From contig OZ034970.1 in the NCBI GenBank assembly GCA_964030785.1, positions 20,845,134-20,909,133 of the forward strand: a stretch of 64,000 nucleotides of DNA, given 5' to 3'. Position numbers and translations under genes: made by a program. This stretch comes from Siderastrea siderea (lineage: Eukaryota > Cnidaria > Anthozoa > Scleractinia > Rhizangiidae). Shown here in pieces: positions 1 to 12,479 of this stretch (positions within the stretch are counted from its first letter, which is position 1; every line of letters begins with the position of its first letter). Under the pieces are notes generated by a model, which did no database searches, was not told the origin of the DNA, and saw only the letters and a program-made list of their open reading frames with translations.

Positions 1-905
1 AAATGAGGCGGGATTTGGTATTATTTTTTTAATATACACTCTTTTCTGTTTAAACCTTTTCTTTTGAGCTGAGATTAAACGTTTCTTAATGTTTTGAGGA
101 TTTGAGGCTCGAATGTTCTTACATTTTTCTTCAATTTTTGTTTGGAGTAAAACAGCCTTTTTGCTGATATGTGCACGTGTATATTTGATTTTTCTCGAAT
201 TCTTTTTCGCAAAGAACTTAACTTTTAGGCGTTACGTAGATATGCTTCTCTCTCTTAAAAAAGTAATGAAAACAAAGCTCTCAAGAAAATTTCAGGCATG
301 GGTACTTTCTTAGCACATTCTTAAAAATTGGAACTTTCTCATGCTCAGCGTTCTAATAAAAAGGTTCTCGTCTTAAGAAAAAATTACAAACAAGGTGTGC
401 AGAGGGCAGAAGGGGGGATACAAATACCTGCTTATTGTATTCCATGTTTTTTAAATTCAGTATCACCTGGAACAAACCAAATCAGCTGCATCTCAAAATA
501 TGCAATTTTCTCGACTGTCTCCCATCACGAGGGGTGGGGTGGGGTCGTCTTAAACTCAAGGTTTATATTAATAAGCAACAATCTTGAAGTTTATTTGTCA
601 TTGGAGAATTGGAGTGACGCGATTTATTTTAGTAATTTAAGTTAAATTCAGAGGGTCAATTTTTAAACGAAAACTGACTTCAACTGTAGTTTAAGGTAAT
701 TAGTGAACCTCTAGTGGGTTATGCCTGCTTGACATCAACGTCGATAAACAAGTCAAAGAACGCTTACATATTCGGGTTGGTAAGTTTGAAATCTTTGACA
801 TCAAATTAGATCGTGGTTTGTTAAACCACGTCTGAACTTTGTTGAAATAACTGACCCAGAGCGCCTAAACATGGACAAACTATCTGTCATGTGCGCTGTT
901 TTTAG
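1..905. other. No gene recognised; presumed intron 2 of PGGHG copy A
   Basis: I see no supportable coding exon here. The next feature begins directly after a splice acceptor (a T-rich tract ending in TAG at 903-905), so this stretch is best read as the intron before the third coding exon of the first PGGHG gene. Its first two coding exons must lie upstream of the window or be missing. A short open stretch ending at a donor-like GGTAAGT near 779 has no resemblance to PGGHG. Confidence 0.5.
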
Positions 906-2915
906 GGTCAAGGAGCAGCTGCTCGCTGAACACAAGGCGGCTTGGAAGGCATTATGGGATACTGGCCGGATAGAGATTGAAGGCGACTTAGAAATGGCAC
1001 AGGCGGTGTACGGCAGCATGTACTATATTCTGAGCTCCACTCGACACGACTGGCCGTACGGGTTAAGTCCCGGGGGTCTACCGGCTGCGGAGGAGTACAT
1101 GGGACATACATTCTGGGATCAGGATATTTGGATGTATCCCCCTCTAGTCCTGCTGCATCCGGACTTGGCCAGAAGCTCTCTGAAATATCGCAAGGATCGG
1201 CTGCCAGCAGCGCGCAGAATCGCCAAGCAGTATGGCTATAGAGGTAATGGTAAAAGTGCATAACGTGACTATCTTGGCAATCATCAGAAATAATATCAGT
1301 CAGAGTGATTGCCTTGAACGCGGTTTATTATCCCTGAGGCTTGCAAAGGATTTCTCAAATTCCTTACCCAAATCTCCCCAACCTTTTTGTCCTTTATTTT
1401 TAGTCATCTCAGGGTTTATGCATCTGTTTTTTTTCGCGATATTTACGGTATGTAAGGAATGAGGGAGGAGGTTTAGATTGATGAACGTTAGAAAAAATTA
1501 AGAAGCACTAATATCCTATAGGTGCGATGTTTCCTTGGGAAAGTTCCTTCACAGGCTTAGAGACTTCCCCAGGCGAGAGGTACGGGAAAGCCCAGATCCA
1601 CATCACCGGCGACATTGCTTTTGCCGCCCGGCAGTTCTGGAGGGCGAGTAAGGATCTAAACTGGCTGCGGGAAATTGGGTACCCTCTTGTCTACCAGACT
1701 GCGGAGTACTGGGCAAGCAGAGTGGAGTACGACGTGGCAAACGATAGATACATCATTAATCACGTGATGCCGCCAGACGAGTATCACTACCCAGTCAACA
1801 ACTCTGTGTTTACCAATGTGGTGGCTAAAATGAATCTTTTGTTCGCCAAAGAAGCTGCTGGAATATTAGGAAGGGAAGTTCCAAAGGAATGGGTGAAGAT
1901 TGCGGAAAAGCTGACCATTCCTTTTGACAGCGAACACAATTATCACCCAGAATATGAAGGGTACACTTTAGATAAGGAAGTTAAACAGGCAGACGCGATT
2001 CTGATTGGTTTTCCGCTCATGTACAAAATGGATAAGCAGGTCAGTCCCTTATCTCGTGTCAAATGACGTCATTAACTAGCTCAAGTGATTCAGCTTAATC
2101 TATATCCCCGGAGTTCTAAAACAAAATCTCTGAAGTTTCTTCTTTTATGTTCATTTTTTGTAGCTGTTTCCTGACTAAATGGCATTGTTACTGACTAAGG
2201 CTATACCACATAAACACCCTCTCTCCTCGGGGTTTAGAATTCGCAAAAATCGTGCGTAGATGAATCGCGTAAGAAATGAAAAAAAAATCTTCCACTCCAA
2301 GACAAGAGCACGTGACAAGAACACGTGTGGTAACGTGAGCGAAAGTAGACGGAGTAGGTTACCAGTCTACGAAAAGCGAAAAATTGAATAACTAAAATAA
2401 AGCCGACGCAAAAATAAGTGATATTACGAGGTGGTCCACGGAAAATTGTACGGTGAAATACCGCCTTTAGGGTATTTTTTCTCTTTCCACAGGAACGTCA
2501 GTGACATAGAAGGTACAAGTTAATAAATTCAGATTTCATCTACAGCTTGGCAAGCTGTAGAATGTTTCAACAAGCTCGCAAAGCGTTGCTTTCACCGTAA
2601 CCAGTCAGAATCTCGAATTAGATAATCACCTAATTCATAACGTATGTGTAAGGCAGAACCTCAGTCGTCTCAAGGTGAAACCTCGTGTAGAATACGGATT
2701 TCGCTAAAGGCGAGTTTTTTTGAGCCGGGGGCGGGGGGGGGGGGCATTTGTGCCGCCGAAACATCAACCGGAGACAGCAGGTGGGCAGCCCAATTCTCCA
2801 CTAGTAGAGATGGTTTATGGTAATAATGACGACGTTGATGACGACGAGACGATGATGATGATGATGATGATGATGATAATGATGATGATGATGATGATGG
2901 TGATGATGCTGATGC

Positions 2916-2946
<31 letters not shown>

Positions 2947-3048
2947 GACGATAATGACGATGATGATGGCATGATGATGTTGTTAATGCTGTTGTTGATG
3001 ATGACGATGATGATGATGATGATGATGGTGATGATGCTGATGATGATG

Positions 3049-3080
<32 letters not shown>

Positions 3081-6000
3081 GATGATGATGAAGACGATAA
3101 TGACGATGATGATGGCATGATGATGTTGTTGATGATGATGGTGATGATGATGATAAGTGTGATTATGATGGTGATGATGACGATAATTATAATGACGACG
3201 ACGATGACGATATGAAATGATAAGTGTGATGATAATAATGAAGATGATGAGGATGAGGAGGGTGATAATGCCTGATGATGTGTAGAAGGGCAAATGAGTC
3301 AGACGAGAAATTCATCTTGGACGTTAAATAAGTAATGCTGATTATTTTTTTGACTGAGAAATTTGATAAATCAACTCACTCGTTATTTAAATTGTCCTGA
3401 AATCATCTTAGATGATTATCCGTGATGTAGATTCCGTTGGAATTCCGTCTAATTTTGCGGTATCATAAGTTTAAACAGTGACATGCGATAGGTTGATGTA
3501 TGATTATTGCAGTCGTATTAACTAACCAGTTTTTATGACTCTCTCGGTCGCTAAAAGCCCACTCTGTTTCTTTATTTCTTTCTTTGTTTGTTTTTTTTAT
3601 TTACATAGGTTCTTTATAACGACTTGAAGCTCTATGAGGAACGCACGGACCCAGATGGCCCAGCCATGACACATTCTATGTTTACCATAGGTTGGCTGGA
3701 TTTAGGGGAGAAACAAAGAGCCAAGAAACCTTTTGTGAAGAATTACGCGAATATTCGTGGTCCTTTTAAGGTAAGAAGCGATAGGAACTGTGTATAAGAG
3801 TGATACAAGTGTCAAATCAGGGACAGGGCCTCCAAGTGGGATAGTATGATTTGCTGGGAATCATTAGCTGGTATGAGTGTCAAGAATCATTTCAGCTACT
3901 ACTGTGAAGGAAATTCAACGCATGAAGAAAAGAATGAATCTCTGAATGGATAAGATAACAAAATGAAAGACTCACATGATTCAATAGAAGTTAAGATGAA
4001 ATGTTGACTGAGTCTTGTGTCATATTTTTTTGCCGTCCCGAGCCGTTTAAGGCGTTATTTTGCGAGGTCATTATCGACCGGTAGAAACAGAGAGAGAAGG
4101 GAGAACAAGGCTTGCAGCAAAACAGCCGGCGGCCGCGACCTTGTACAATTCAAGCTAGAACTGACGCCAAACCATCAAAATTCTCACCTCGAAAACACCG
4201 GCATCCGATTGATTAGATATTTCTTCGTTCCTGTGCCGAATTAGAGCTTCATCCATCCAATATTTTCCGAGAAAAGCGATCCTGAAGTCTCAAAAGCAGC
4301 TTTCTCAACATGATCGGTGCGAGATTCCAGACCAAAGGAATTTGAAGAACGCGAGTCCATTCAAATCTACCAATCAGTGCGTCTCGACCGTTGGGCTTTT
4401 GAAAGCCCAACGCTTTTGAATCATTTTAATAGAGTAAATTTTATATTTTCTAGTATATCGAAGCCGACGTCATGTTTCTCTATATTTCTTCTATACGCGC
4501 CATTGATTTCAGCACCGTCTTTTGTCAACAATTATTAACCACGAACACATAGGGTGGTCTGCCTGTGGTGTCACTAATGCCGCGAGCGTAAACCTCAATC
4601 AACTGGCGAACTAGCTCCCTCGGTTTTCCAGAAAACCGAGGGAGCTAAAACTCGCAAAAATCGTCACAAATCGGGAAAGTAAGGGCACAGACAGCAAGTA
4701 AGACACCATGGAAGCAAGATAAGGTATTTTTATTCAGAATTTTGTAGTATTTGTGTTTTCTAAAGCATATCGTAAATATCCCCATACAAACTCTTATAAT
4801 TTCGCTTTGACCGCTATTTCGCAATATCATATGACACACAACTTGAGCTTGGGCCGCCTGTGGTCACGCAAATCACGCAGAGCGTCAAAACGGCACCCTA
4901 TCAAAAGTTGACCGTCCATGAGCTCTGAAATTCACCGGTAGAAGTAAGAAATTAAAAGGTTCAACTGCAACTTACATTTTATTTCTGAAGTAAAATTGTT
5001 AACTTTCCACTGATCTTTGCCTTAGTTCTGTATGTAGTATTTTTCGACGGAGTGTTTTTGCCTTTGTTGTCTTTGAAGAACAGTGAAACAAACAGCTTTC
5101 TTCGGTTTCTTTACTTCACGCGCAATTTTGATGTCATGCTATATTTAACTGTCACGTAGTCACGCTGCTCGATCATGACCAGGTTTTATAGTGGATAAAC
5201 ACAAGATTTTTTGGTGGTGGCGGGGGAAGGCGGGGATGAGGGGTTAGGGTGGCACTTACCGCAGGTGCAAAAACCCATAGGTTGTTAGGATAAATTTCAT
5301 CATATAGTGAAAAAAAAAAAAAAAGAAACGTCATTGGCGATGCGCGCATTGCGCGCCTATTTTTTTTCTTGGTCATTCCTAACTTTTTTAACCACCTTTG
5401 CAGCAATCTTCGTTTAAAAATAAAACACAAACAGCGGTAATAAACATTGTAAACTAACGCGTTTTTATATAAACTTGACTCTCTCCTCCGCAGAGGCTCC
5501 TGTTAGTAAACACCAGACTGTAGGAGGCCTCTGCGGAGGAGAGAGTAAACTTGACGTTTCGTATGCTAGTCAACATACATTTTCAAAAGTGACCCTTACA
5601 AATCTCTCAACGCCTGAAATCATGTGTATACAATTTCTACTCTTTTGTCAAACTCAAGATAATTTTTCAAAATAATTGCCGCATCAAATCATTCTTTCCA
5701 TACAAGGACCGCTTGAATCGTTCTCAAAAATCTAAAGTAATTTACAAAGCCAGTTGCTGGGACTGCAATGATTTCTACATCGGTAAAACAAAACGACGAC
5801 TTCATGATAGAAAAACGGAACACTTCAAGGCCCTCGTTAAAAATGACCAACGTCTGCCATTGCAGACCATGTCAAAACCACCGGACACAACATCAAGTGG
5901 GATCATTTTGACATTTTAGCATCGGGCAAAACTGATTACCACTGCAAAATCCAAGAAACAAATTGTTAATCCAAGAATTGAAGCCAGCTTTTAATGTCAA

Positions 6001-6856
6001 CGTCAGCAGTGAGAAGCTGATACTTTATTAATTAGCTGTAGCAATCTTGGTTCCAGACCCCTTATCACTATTGTATAAAAGGTTTGTCAAAATTGTAACG
6101 GTTACTTTTGAAAATGTATGTTGACTAGCATACGAAACGTCAAGTTTATAAGAAAATGCGTAAGTTTACAATGTTTATTACCGCTGTTTGTGTTTTATTT
6201 TTGATCAAGCTACGATGGCCCAGGAACAAAAGTCTTTATGAATCTTCGTTTAGCTGGATAGAGATTAAATTAGTCATTTATGCTAACCCCATGAAGTTTT
6301 GTGCGATCGATCACATTCTTAAGTATAGTACCTGGCATACAAAATTTACAGGTTATGTTAGCAGTAAGTTAACATTTGGTCTATTTGTTTCTAATAAATG
6401 TAACAGGTGTGGACAGAGCGCCGTGATAATATTGGTGCTGTCAACTTTATCACAGGAGCTGGTGGGTTTTTGCAAGCTGTAATATATGGCTACGGAGGGT
6501 TCCGGATAAAGGATTCTGGACTGACTTTCAGCCCCACTCTACCCCCAAACGTCACAAAGATGACAATCAGCGTACACTACCTTGGAAGTGTGATCGATTT
6601 TGCGATCAGTGAAGGCAAAATAACGATCACGCTAATATCTGATGGTCCCATAGCACCCAGGTTAGAAGTGTCAACAGCTAAAGGGGTGTTGAGCTTGGAG
6701 CGGAATAAGCCTGTTACTGCTAGCAGAGATCAGGGTGTAGTGCGCATGTCAGGTTCTAAGCCAAATAGCTATAGCAGGTCATGTGACCACACTCCGTTTC
6801 ACTTGTGTTTGTTGCTGTTACTGAGCTTATGTTTGTACCTCCTTTCGACGCGCTGA
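906..6856 (+). CDS. PGGHG: Protein-glucosylgalactosylhydroxylysine glucosidase-like (GH65), copy A, 5'-partial
   Basis: Glycoside hydrolase family 65 enzyme; the family removes glucose from glucosyl-galactosyl-hydroxylysine of collagen. Four exons with consensus splice sites: 906-1243, 1522-2039, 3609-3770 and 6407-6856 (TGA). The first three have exactly the same lengths as in copy B (338, 518 and 162 nt). Visible family motifs are HTFWDQDIWMYPP in exon 1, which holds the expected catalytic Asp, then MFPWESSFTGLE, and NHVMPPDEYHYP in exon 2, which holds the expected catalytic Glu. The last exon continues past the homology into a Ser/Cys-containing linker and a hydrophobic Leu-rich tail just before the stop. 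That looks like a GPI-anchor or membrane tail and is absent from copy B. The N-terminal exons are not in the window. Intron 3 (2.6 kb) holds a Penelope-like remnant and palindromes. Family assignment is firm; substrate is inferred. Confidence 0.88.
2826..3270. repeat. (ATG/GAT)n trinucleotide microsatellite
   Basis: Imperfect GAT/ATG repeats with occasional GAC, GCT and GTG units, lying in intron 2 of the window part of PGGHG copy A. Two segments repeat almost verbatim (about 2880-2980 and 3010-3120), so the array grew by duplicating longer blocks. Open frames of poly-Met, poly-Ser and poly-His across it are artefacts. Confidence 0.95.
4612..4647. repeat. Perfect 17-bp inverted repeat with 2-nt loop
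   Basis: The arm TAGCTCCCTCGGTTTTC is followed by CA and then its exact reverse complement. It lies in intron 3 of PGGHG copy A. It is probably the core of a foldback MITE; I could not define flanking target duplications. Confidence 0.75.
4885..4985. repeat. Dispersed repeat fragment, copy 1
   Basis: This stretch matches, in reverse complement, the region around 56968-57085. Both share the block ACCGGTAGAAGTA and its flanks. It is a dispersed non-coding repeat family of unknown class. Confidence 0.6.
5424..6200 (+). mobile_element. Penelope-like element remnant with GIY-YIG fragment
   Basis: An open stretch at 5713-5919 encodes a protein resembling the GIY-YIG endonuclease of Penelope-like elements (Cys-x2-Cys, then FYIGKTKRRLHDRKTEH). 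It breaks after about 66 codons. The ends are inverted copies of each other: 5424-5455 pairs with about 6168-6200, and 5547-5593 pairs with about 6100-6150. This is as expected for Penelope pseudo-LTR arrangements. The 3' part (about 5950-6150) recurs at 52839-53110. The reverse transcriptase is missing, so the copy is dead. Confidence 0.72.
5478..5546. mobile_element. 69-bp MITE inside the Penelope remnant
   Basis: Terminal inverted repeats of about 20 bp (ACTCTCTCCTCCGCAGAGGC and its complement) are flanked by the direct repeat AAACTTG at 5471-5477 and 5547-5553. A 7-8 bp target duplication points to a hAT-like non-autonomous element. It splits the Penelope terminal repeat, so it inserted later. 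Confidence 0.75.
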
Positions 6857-6906
6857 TATCAGTAATAAGTCATCGAAAGTCATTCTTGAAGTAAAAGCAG
6901 TTTGTT

Positions 6907-7294
6907 GACGGTGCCTCCTTTTGTTACTGCACATGTCGGATCTGGTCCGAGATATTCGGGTTTCTTAAGGAATTTGCTTACTAACAAAACGGTACTTTTG
7001 CATGGTTTATGACTATGTGGAAAAAGAAAATCTTAGCAAGGGCTATCAGAATCCCCCCAAAACTGGGGGTAACCCCGTATTTTTCAGAGATAATTGAGCT
7101 TAAACTTTGAAAGAAATCGCTATACATTCTTTGTATTTTAAAGCTTTTTTAGAATTATGGTTGCTTAGTTATCTCTGAAAAATGCGTGGTTACCCACATC
7201 TTTCCTTTTAGATTCCAGTAGGACTCGCTAAGATCTGCTTTTCCCGCATAGTCATTATCCTTGCAAAAATACCTCCGTATTAGGAGGCACCGTC
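6907..7294. mobile_element. 388-bp MITE with GACGGTGCCTCCT ends
   Basis: Terminal inverted repeats read GACGGTGCCTCCT at the left end and AGGAGGCACCGTC at the right end. A second internal inverted repeat pairs about 7069-7092 with about 7172-7197 (TTTTTCAGAGATAA and its complement). No coding capacity. It lies just 3' of PGGHG copy A. I could not define a target duplication with confidence. Confidence 0.75.
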
Positions 7295-8612
7295 CTTAAA
7301 TATAACATACAAGAATTTGATTTTTTTGTTTATTATTATTATTATTGTTTTTTTTACTATAATAGTTTAGGTTAGCCATCATTCTCATTCCCATCTTCCA
7401 TTCCATTTCATTGTATTCCATTCCAATATTTTTTCCATTTAACCCGTGGTCAGACTAGGTCAAAGGCGGGTCGAGATTAATTGGATCTCAGAGTCAATTT
7501 AGCAGTCTTTTGTCACTGGCATGCTTTGGAGGGATTACAGAAATGCTATTACATTCCTTCGTTCTCTAAGGAAGAAGACACAAATTGTAGCCACCACTAA
7601 CCTAACTAACTCTTCTTCCTTTTTAAACCAAACTGAGTCGTAACCAAGGCAACGTTTCCCAAACAAAATACGATCAGACGCCTGATTCGAAGCCTTTGCT
7701 TGCTCGGATTAACTGTTTTCTATTTATTCTGCTCGCATTTAACAAGTCGGGTACAAGTCACAGCGAAAACGCATCAATACGTCCAAAAAGGTGCCATAAA
7801 AATGTCCGTGCAAACGGGCTAGTCGGATTAGCAGTTCAGTTGCCTGAGACTGCTAGCATACCCTTTCTAGATTGGAGTCAGTGTGCTAATCGTGTGACCG
7901 AGCGAAGGAACAAAGCAAGCTCGGCGAGACTGGAGCGAGCAAAACGGCTGAGAGTCACCTGATTCGCAGGCTAACTTGACTTCTAGCAGTCAAGGGGTGC
8001 TTACGTACCATTTAGCCAAAAGTTACTGTTCAACAGGGTTGAAATGCAAATGGTACGCGTTGATTCAGTGGAAATTTTCCGAAACAAACGGACGACCACT
8101 TTTGCCGTTCCAAACGGTAATTTCATTTTCTGCTGCTGTCGCTGCAAACTCATCTCCATAATACCTACGCACTGTACACTAAAAATAGTTTTTCGCTCTA
8201 TATAATTTTCTTTTGGCAAACAGCAACAAGTAGCTGCTGTTGAAACGAAGTTAAAATCATTCCGCTACTGAGTAAAGTTTTTCTTGTCAAAACTGTTTGC
8301 AATTTCAGAAAGAAGCGGAAGTGCAACATCCATTTTGTTGGCTTCTTGCGACATCAGTGTATAGGATTTACCAATGAAATTGCACGTTTGGAACGGAAAA
8401 CGATGCTCTCCGCCTGGATGGAAAAGGCTTTCCATTTGACACGGAACGTTTCCGGAATTTCAAACCGAAAATTTTGGTTAAATAGAAAGCGCCCTAGGTT
8501 TGCAGAAACAAGAAAGACTGCATGACGTATTATATCCACCCATAACAAAGTGGCCACAGCAATAGGGTAAGTGATCGCAGTTGTAAGGCGGGTTTCCACC
8601 GCACTTAAGAGC
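7295..8612. other. Intergenic, nothing recognised
   Basis: No supportable gene. There is a short TTA/TTG microsatellite near 7330-7350 and otherwise unique-looking AT-rich sequence. Short open frames here lack codon bias or homology that I can recognise. Confidence 0.5.
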
Positions 8613-8710
8613 AGCCTACGCGTAGTCGTAACCCCCCCCGCCCCACCCCGCCAAGGAAAAAACATTTTCTCCTTGGCGGGGGGGGGGGAGGGTACGGCTA
8701 CGCGTAGGCT
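8613..8710. mobile_element. 98-bp foldback MITE with C-run/G-run centre
   Basis: The ends AGCCTACGCGTAG and CTACGCGTAGGCT are inverted repeats. The interior also pairs: a C-rich run at 8629-8652 faces a G-rich run at about 8676-8692 around a short A/T loop, so the whole unit folds into one hairpin. No coding capacity. Confidence 0.7.
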
Positions 8711-9680
8711 AGCTCAAGGGGAATTACCTCGCAGCCTTTTAAATCTTTATCAGTGCTGACAATTACGCAAAAAGTTTGCACATTTATGTCTAATAACATC
8801 AGTCGATCCTCTTCAATACGGCTAGTGAAAAGACAGATGTCCGCATACGGGACATCATCTAGAGGACACAGATGTTACGTCCATTCAAGTAACTCTAGAT
8901 AGTTACTGTAAGATCTGTTAGCGAGCATCAGCGTTATCAGACTGGAATATGGACAATATGACTAACCAACGCAGTACAACAGTGTATAATTACTCCATAA
9001 AAAACATTAATTTAACCAAAAAAGTAACTCAGCTCACTTAATTCTGACCTTACACTTTATGCATTTATGTACTTTAGACGATTATTGTCCGTAATAATAA
9101 AATAAGAGGTAGAGTTTATGGGAAATTTGCTTTCCTCGGCTGCGTTACACGGCGGATAAAAAAAAGAAACGGTTTCTTCTTTTTATTGCAACTTCATGGA
9201 ACTGCGGTGGAATGAGAAACGAATTACTCAGGGCAAATTGTGAAGAAGTGGCCGGAGCATATTTTCGTTTTACACCCACTTCAAGACGGCGACCGATAAA
9301 CGTTTTTAGCAGAAAAAATAGGAAAACAGCTGTTTAAACAATTCAAAATTTCGTTGGATTCAAAACAGTTCTCTGCTCTTCTCCAAATTTACACTATCGA
9401 AATGTTAGTTTCTCCAACTAGCCGTTTTTTAGCGTATATATCGTGACACCTTGCAATATGAGAACCAGTGATCGTTTTCTGATATTAATTAATAAACAAC
9501 CATTGCAAATATTTGTCTAAACATAAATTGCGACCTATTGCTAAAGCCAAACATTAAAAACAGTGCTTTATTCTAAATAAACAGCAAAAATAGTGCTTAA
9601 TTTAAAATGTTTTACGCTTTATGAACCTGTCAACGTAATACGTTGTCTAAGATATTGAAAAACGCATTTTTAAATCTCAT
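8711..9680. other. Intergenic, nothing recognised
   Basis: AT-rich sequence without an exon, RNA gene or repeat that I can support. Confidence 0.5.
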
Positions 9681-9683
9681 TTT

Positions 9684-10609
9684 CAGGACAACTCGGATTA
9701 ATATTAATCCGATTAATATTAATCCTAATGATTATTATAAACCAGTAATGGATTATTATAATCCAGTAATAGATTATTATAATCCAGTAATAGATCTATT
9801 ACTGAGGTTTCAGCCGTGCCTTAATCAATTAGGATTAATATTAATCTTATGTAAGATTAATACTAATCCGATTAATAATAATATTAATATTAATCTGATA
9901 AATAGCAGTCCTACATAGGTTTCCTATTAATCCTATGTAGCATTAATATTATTCCTACCTAGGATTAATCTTCGTCCAAAGCTTCCGAAGATTGACATTA
10001 TTTAACGATCTAAGGCGGCCTTATCACTATCTTATGCATTCTTGGACCCTTTTGCTTGAATGAGCTACTAAACAATATTTTAAACAAAGGTATCTATCAA
10101 TTTATGTAACTATTTAAGCTGTGTAAATAATTCGTTCATATGACATAGGTCCCCTTTTTTGTAAAAGCACATGCCCACGGCACGGAGAGGCGCTTGTTCC
10201 TTTTCATTTACTTCTAGGGTCAACATCGTCGAATCCAGCTATAGCATATGCAAGTGATCGTCATGTGACTGATGTGATTAGTGTTATGTCCTGTCAGTCC
10301 TGTGTTATGGCAGTGTGTCTGTCATATAGATCTGTTATCCGAACATTCACGGGAATTTTATCTGGATTATAATAGAGATTAATATTAATCCGGATGATAT
10401 TATTAATAACAATCTAATCCTTCCAATTTTTTGCCGTGCCTTAATCTATTACTGGATTATAATAATATATTACTGGATTATAATAATATATTACTGGATT
10501 ATAATAATATATTACTGGATTATAATAATCTATTACCGGATTATAATAACCCTATTATAATCTATTATTATTATAATCCGCGGATTAATATTAATCCGAG
10601 TTGTCCTGA
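9684..10609. repeat. AT-rich inverted-repeat element with GGATTATAATAAT minisatellites
   Basis: The outer ends are inverted repeats (AGGACAACTCGGATTAAT on the left near 9685, the complement near 10600). Just inside each end is a tandem array of about 21 bp units based on CTATTACTGGATTATAATAA, on opposite strands in the two halves. Self-complementary ATTAATATTAAT blocks also recur. A central segment (about 10000-10370) is unique. It looks like a non-autonomous DNA element with satellite-like sub-terminal arrays; class unknown. Confidence 0.7.
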
Positions 10610-10610
10610 A

Positions 10611-12478
10611 TTTTTTATCTGTCCTGCGTCGGAGAGGCAGTTTAGGTTTCGCATGACTTTTTTCATTCAGGTGTGTTTTATGCTTCACCTTCGAAGGACG
10701 GCTGCCTTAAGCCAGTGAAGCACGGTTCAAGATTAATTATGAAACAAGTGTTGAACGGCATTGAAGGACGTCAACTGAGTCTGTAGCTTGTACACTTAAA
10801 AGCGTGAACCAAGTTTGCTAAGAATAAGGAATATTCCGTTACTCTGGAGGACAACGCGTTCACCTAAGGAACCGCTGTTTTTCCTTTATACTCGTTTCAT
10901 TCTTTGAACATGGAGCATTTTTAACAGCCTCTCCGCCTCTTTACATTCGCCTCAATCTCCTGTACGGAGAAGGAAATGAGCGGTTGCGTGGCAGAATGGG
11001 ACCGAGCGCGTGACGTGAATGGAAGGGTTTACCTTTCCCGTTCTGCAATCCTTAACTCGAGGCAACTGAGGAAGAGACTCTTTCGACCGCGAAAATAGTC
11101 GCGTAAATTCTAATAACTGTGGATTTTCACTAGTCAACGAATGAAGTTGACTCGACTGGAGGCTGTTGACAGTGTTTGCGTCGACCTCTTTGCACTACAG
11201 CAAACCAGATGGAATTTCCCCGCACGGGAAACTATTTGTGGCTCATCCAAACATAAGAACTGAAGGGTTTCTCAAGCGGCAATAATCATCTTGATCAAAA
11301 TGGAACTTGGAAGGACATGTGAATTCGGCACGATTTCTTGTTGACTCTGAGATGGTTCTTGAACTTATTGCTTTTAAAATGGTTTGAAAACAACAATTAT
11401 TTGCTGTAAGTCTCGTTTGTATGAATTAATTGACCGTGAAGATTAGTTTTTATTGGTCTCACCCGGTTACTTAAAGGAGCTATGTCACGGTATTTCATTC
11501 ATTTTTCATATCTGACAAAATCACTTTCACATTGAAGGAAACCTCCAAATAAAAGTTTCCTGAGGTAGAAAAAAAAAACACCAAAGAAGTAATAATAAAC
11601 CAAAACCAAACAAGGATGGTTACGACTGAGGGAGATTTAGACGGATTACGAACAAACTTGAAAAAACAATGGCCAATTTTTTCAAGATGCATCATCCGTG
11701 ACGTAGCTCCTGTTAAGTCCCATTATTTGCATAAATTAACAGTTCCCGACAAGGTGTCATGTTGAAGAAATATTATTTCTGAAGTCGCTCGATTTTAAGC
11801 TGAAAAAGAGAAAGGATTACAACACATAGATGATAGAGAAACTGTGTGGTGGTAAATTGCTGCAATACGACTTTTTAAGAACTTGTTTAAGGCCATCGAA
11901 AATGGCGGAAAATTCAAATTGTGCCGAAGATGTCAATTATAAATCACGTGCTCTGCGAAAGTCACTTGAATGTCCGCGGAGATTTGAGCACCAAAAGATT
12001 CAGAAAGGATGAAATATTCCTTTCCAGTTTCAAATTTGATCAATATGTGAATACCAGTAGGAATTTTCATTGGTCAAAGATGTCTTATTTCCCGTTTTTC
12101 AAAATACAGTAACCCCCCTGACAAAGCACAGAGCGCCATAAGCAGAATTGTAAGCAATTTTCTGTACTTTGATAAGATGAGCTAACAAGACTGCCATTTT
12201 TAGGATTAAAATGTCCAAAAAATGATGTTCTTGGGCATGATCCCCCCCTTCCTCTGATGCTAAGTTTAGGTTAGTGCGAGAAACAAAACAAATATCACCA
12301 TGAGTAGTTCCACCACAAAGGCTAACGCCACACAAAATATAGAGGGAAGTGTTAAACAATAAAAACACAAATGACGCGAAATTCACAATTTTATTTATTT
12401 TATTCTATTGTATATAGGGATATTTAGCTTGGTGCTGGAAAGTTACAAGGAAATACTAATTGTATTAATAATCTTATC
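10611..12478. other. Intergenic, nothing recognised
   Basis: No supportable coding or RNA feature. Short open frames on both strands lack recognisable motifs. Confidence 0.45.
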
Positions 12479-12479
12479 G

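Noticed and set aside
2670..3293. Long poly-Ser, poly-His and poly-Met open frames on both strands
   Set aside because: They are translations of the GAT/ATG microsatellite inside an intron.
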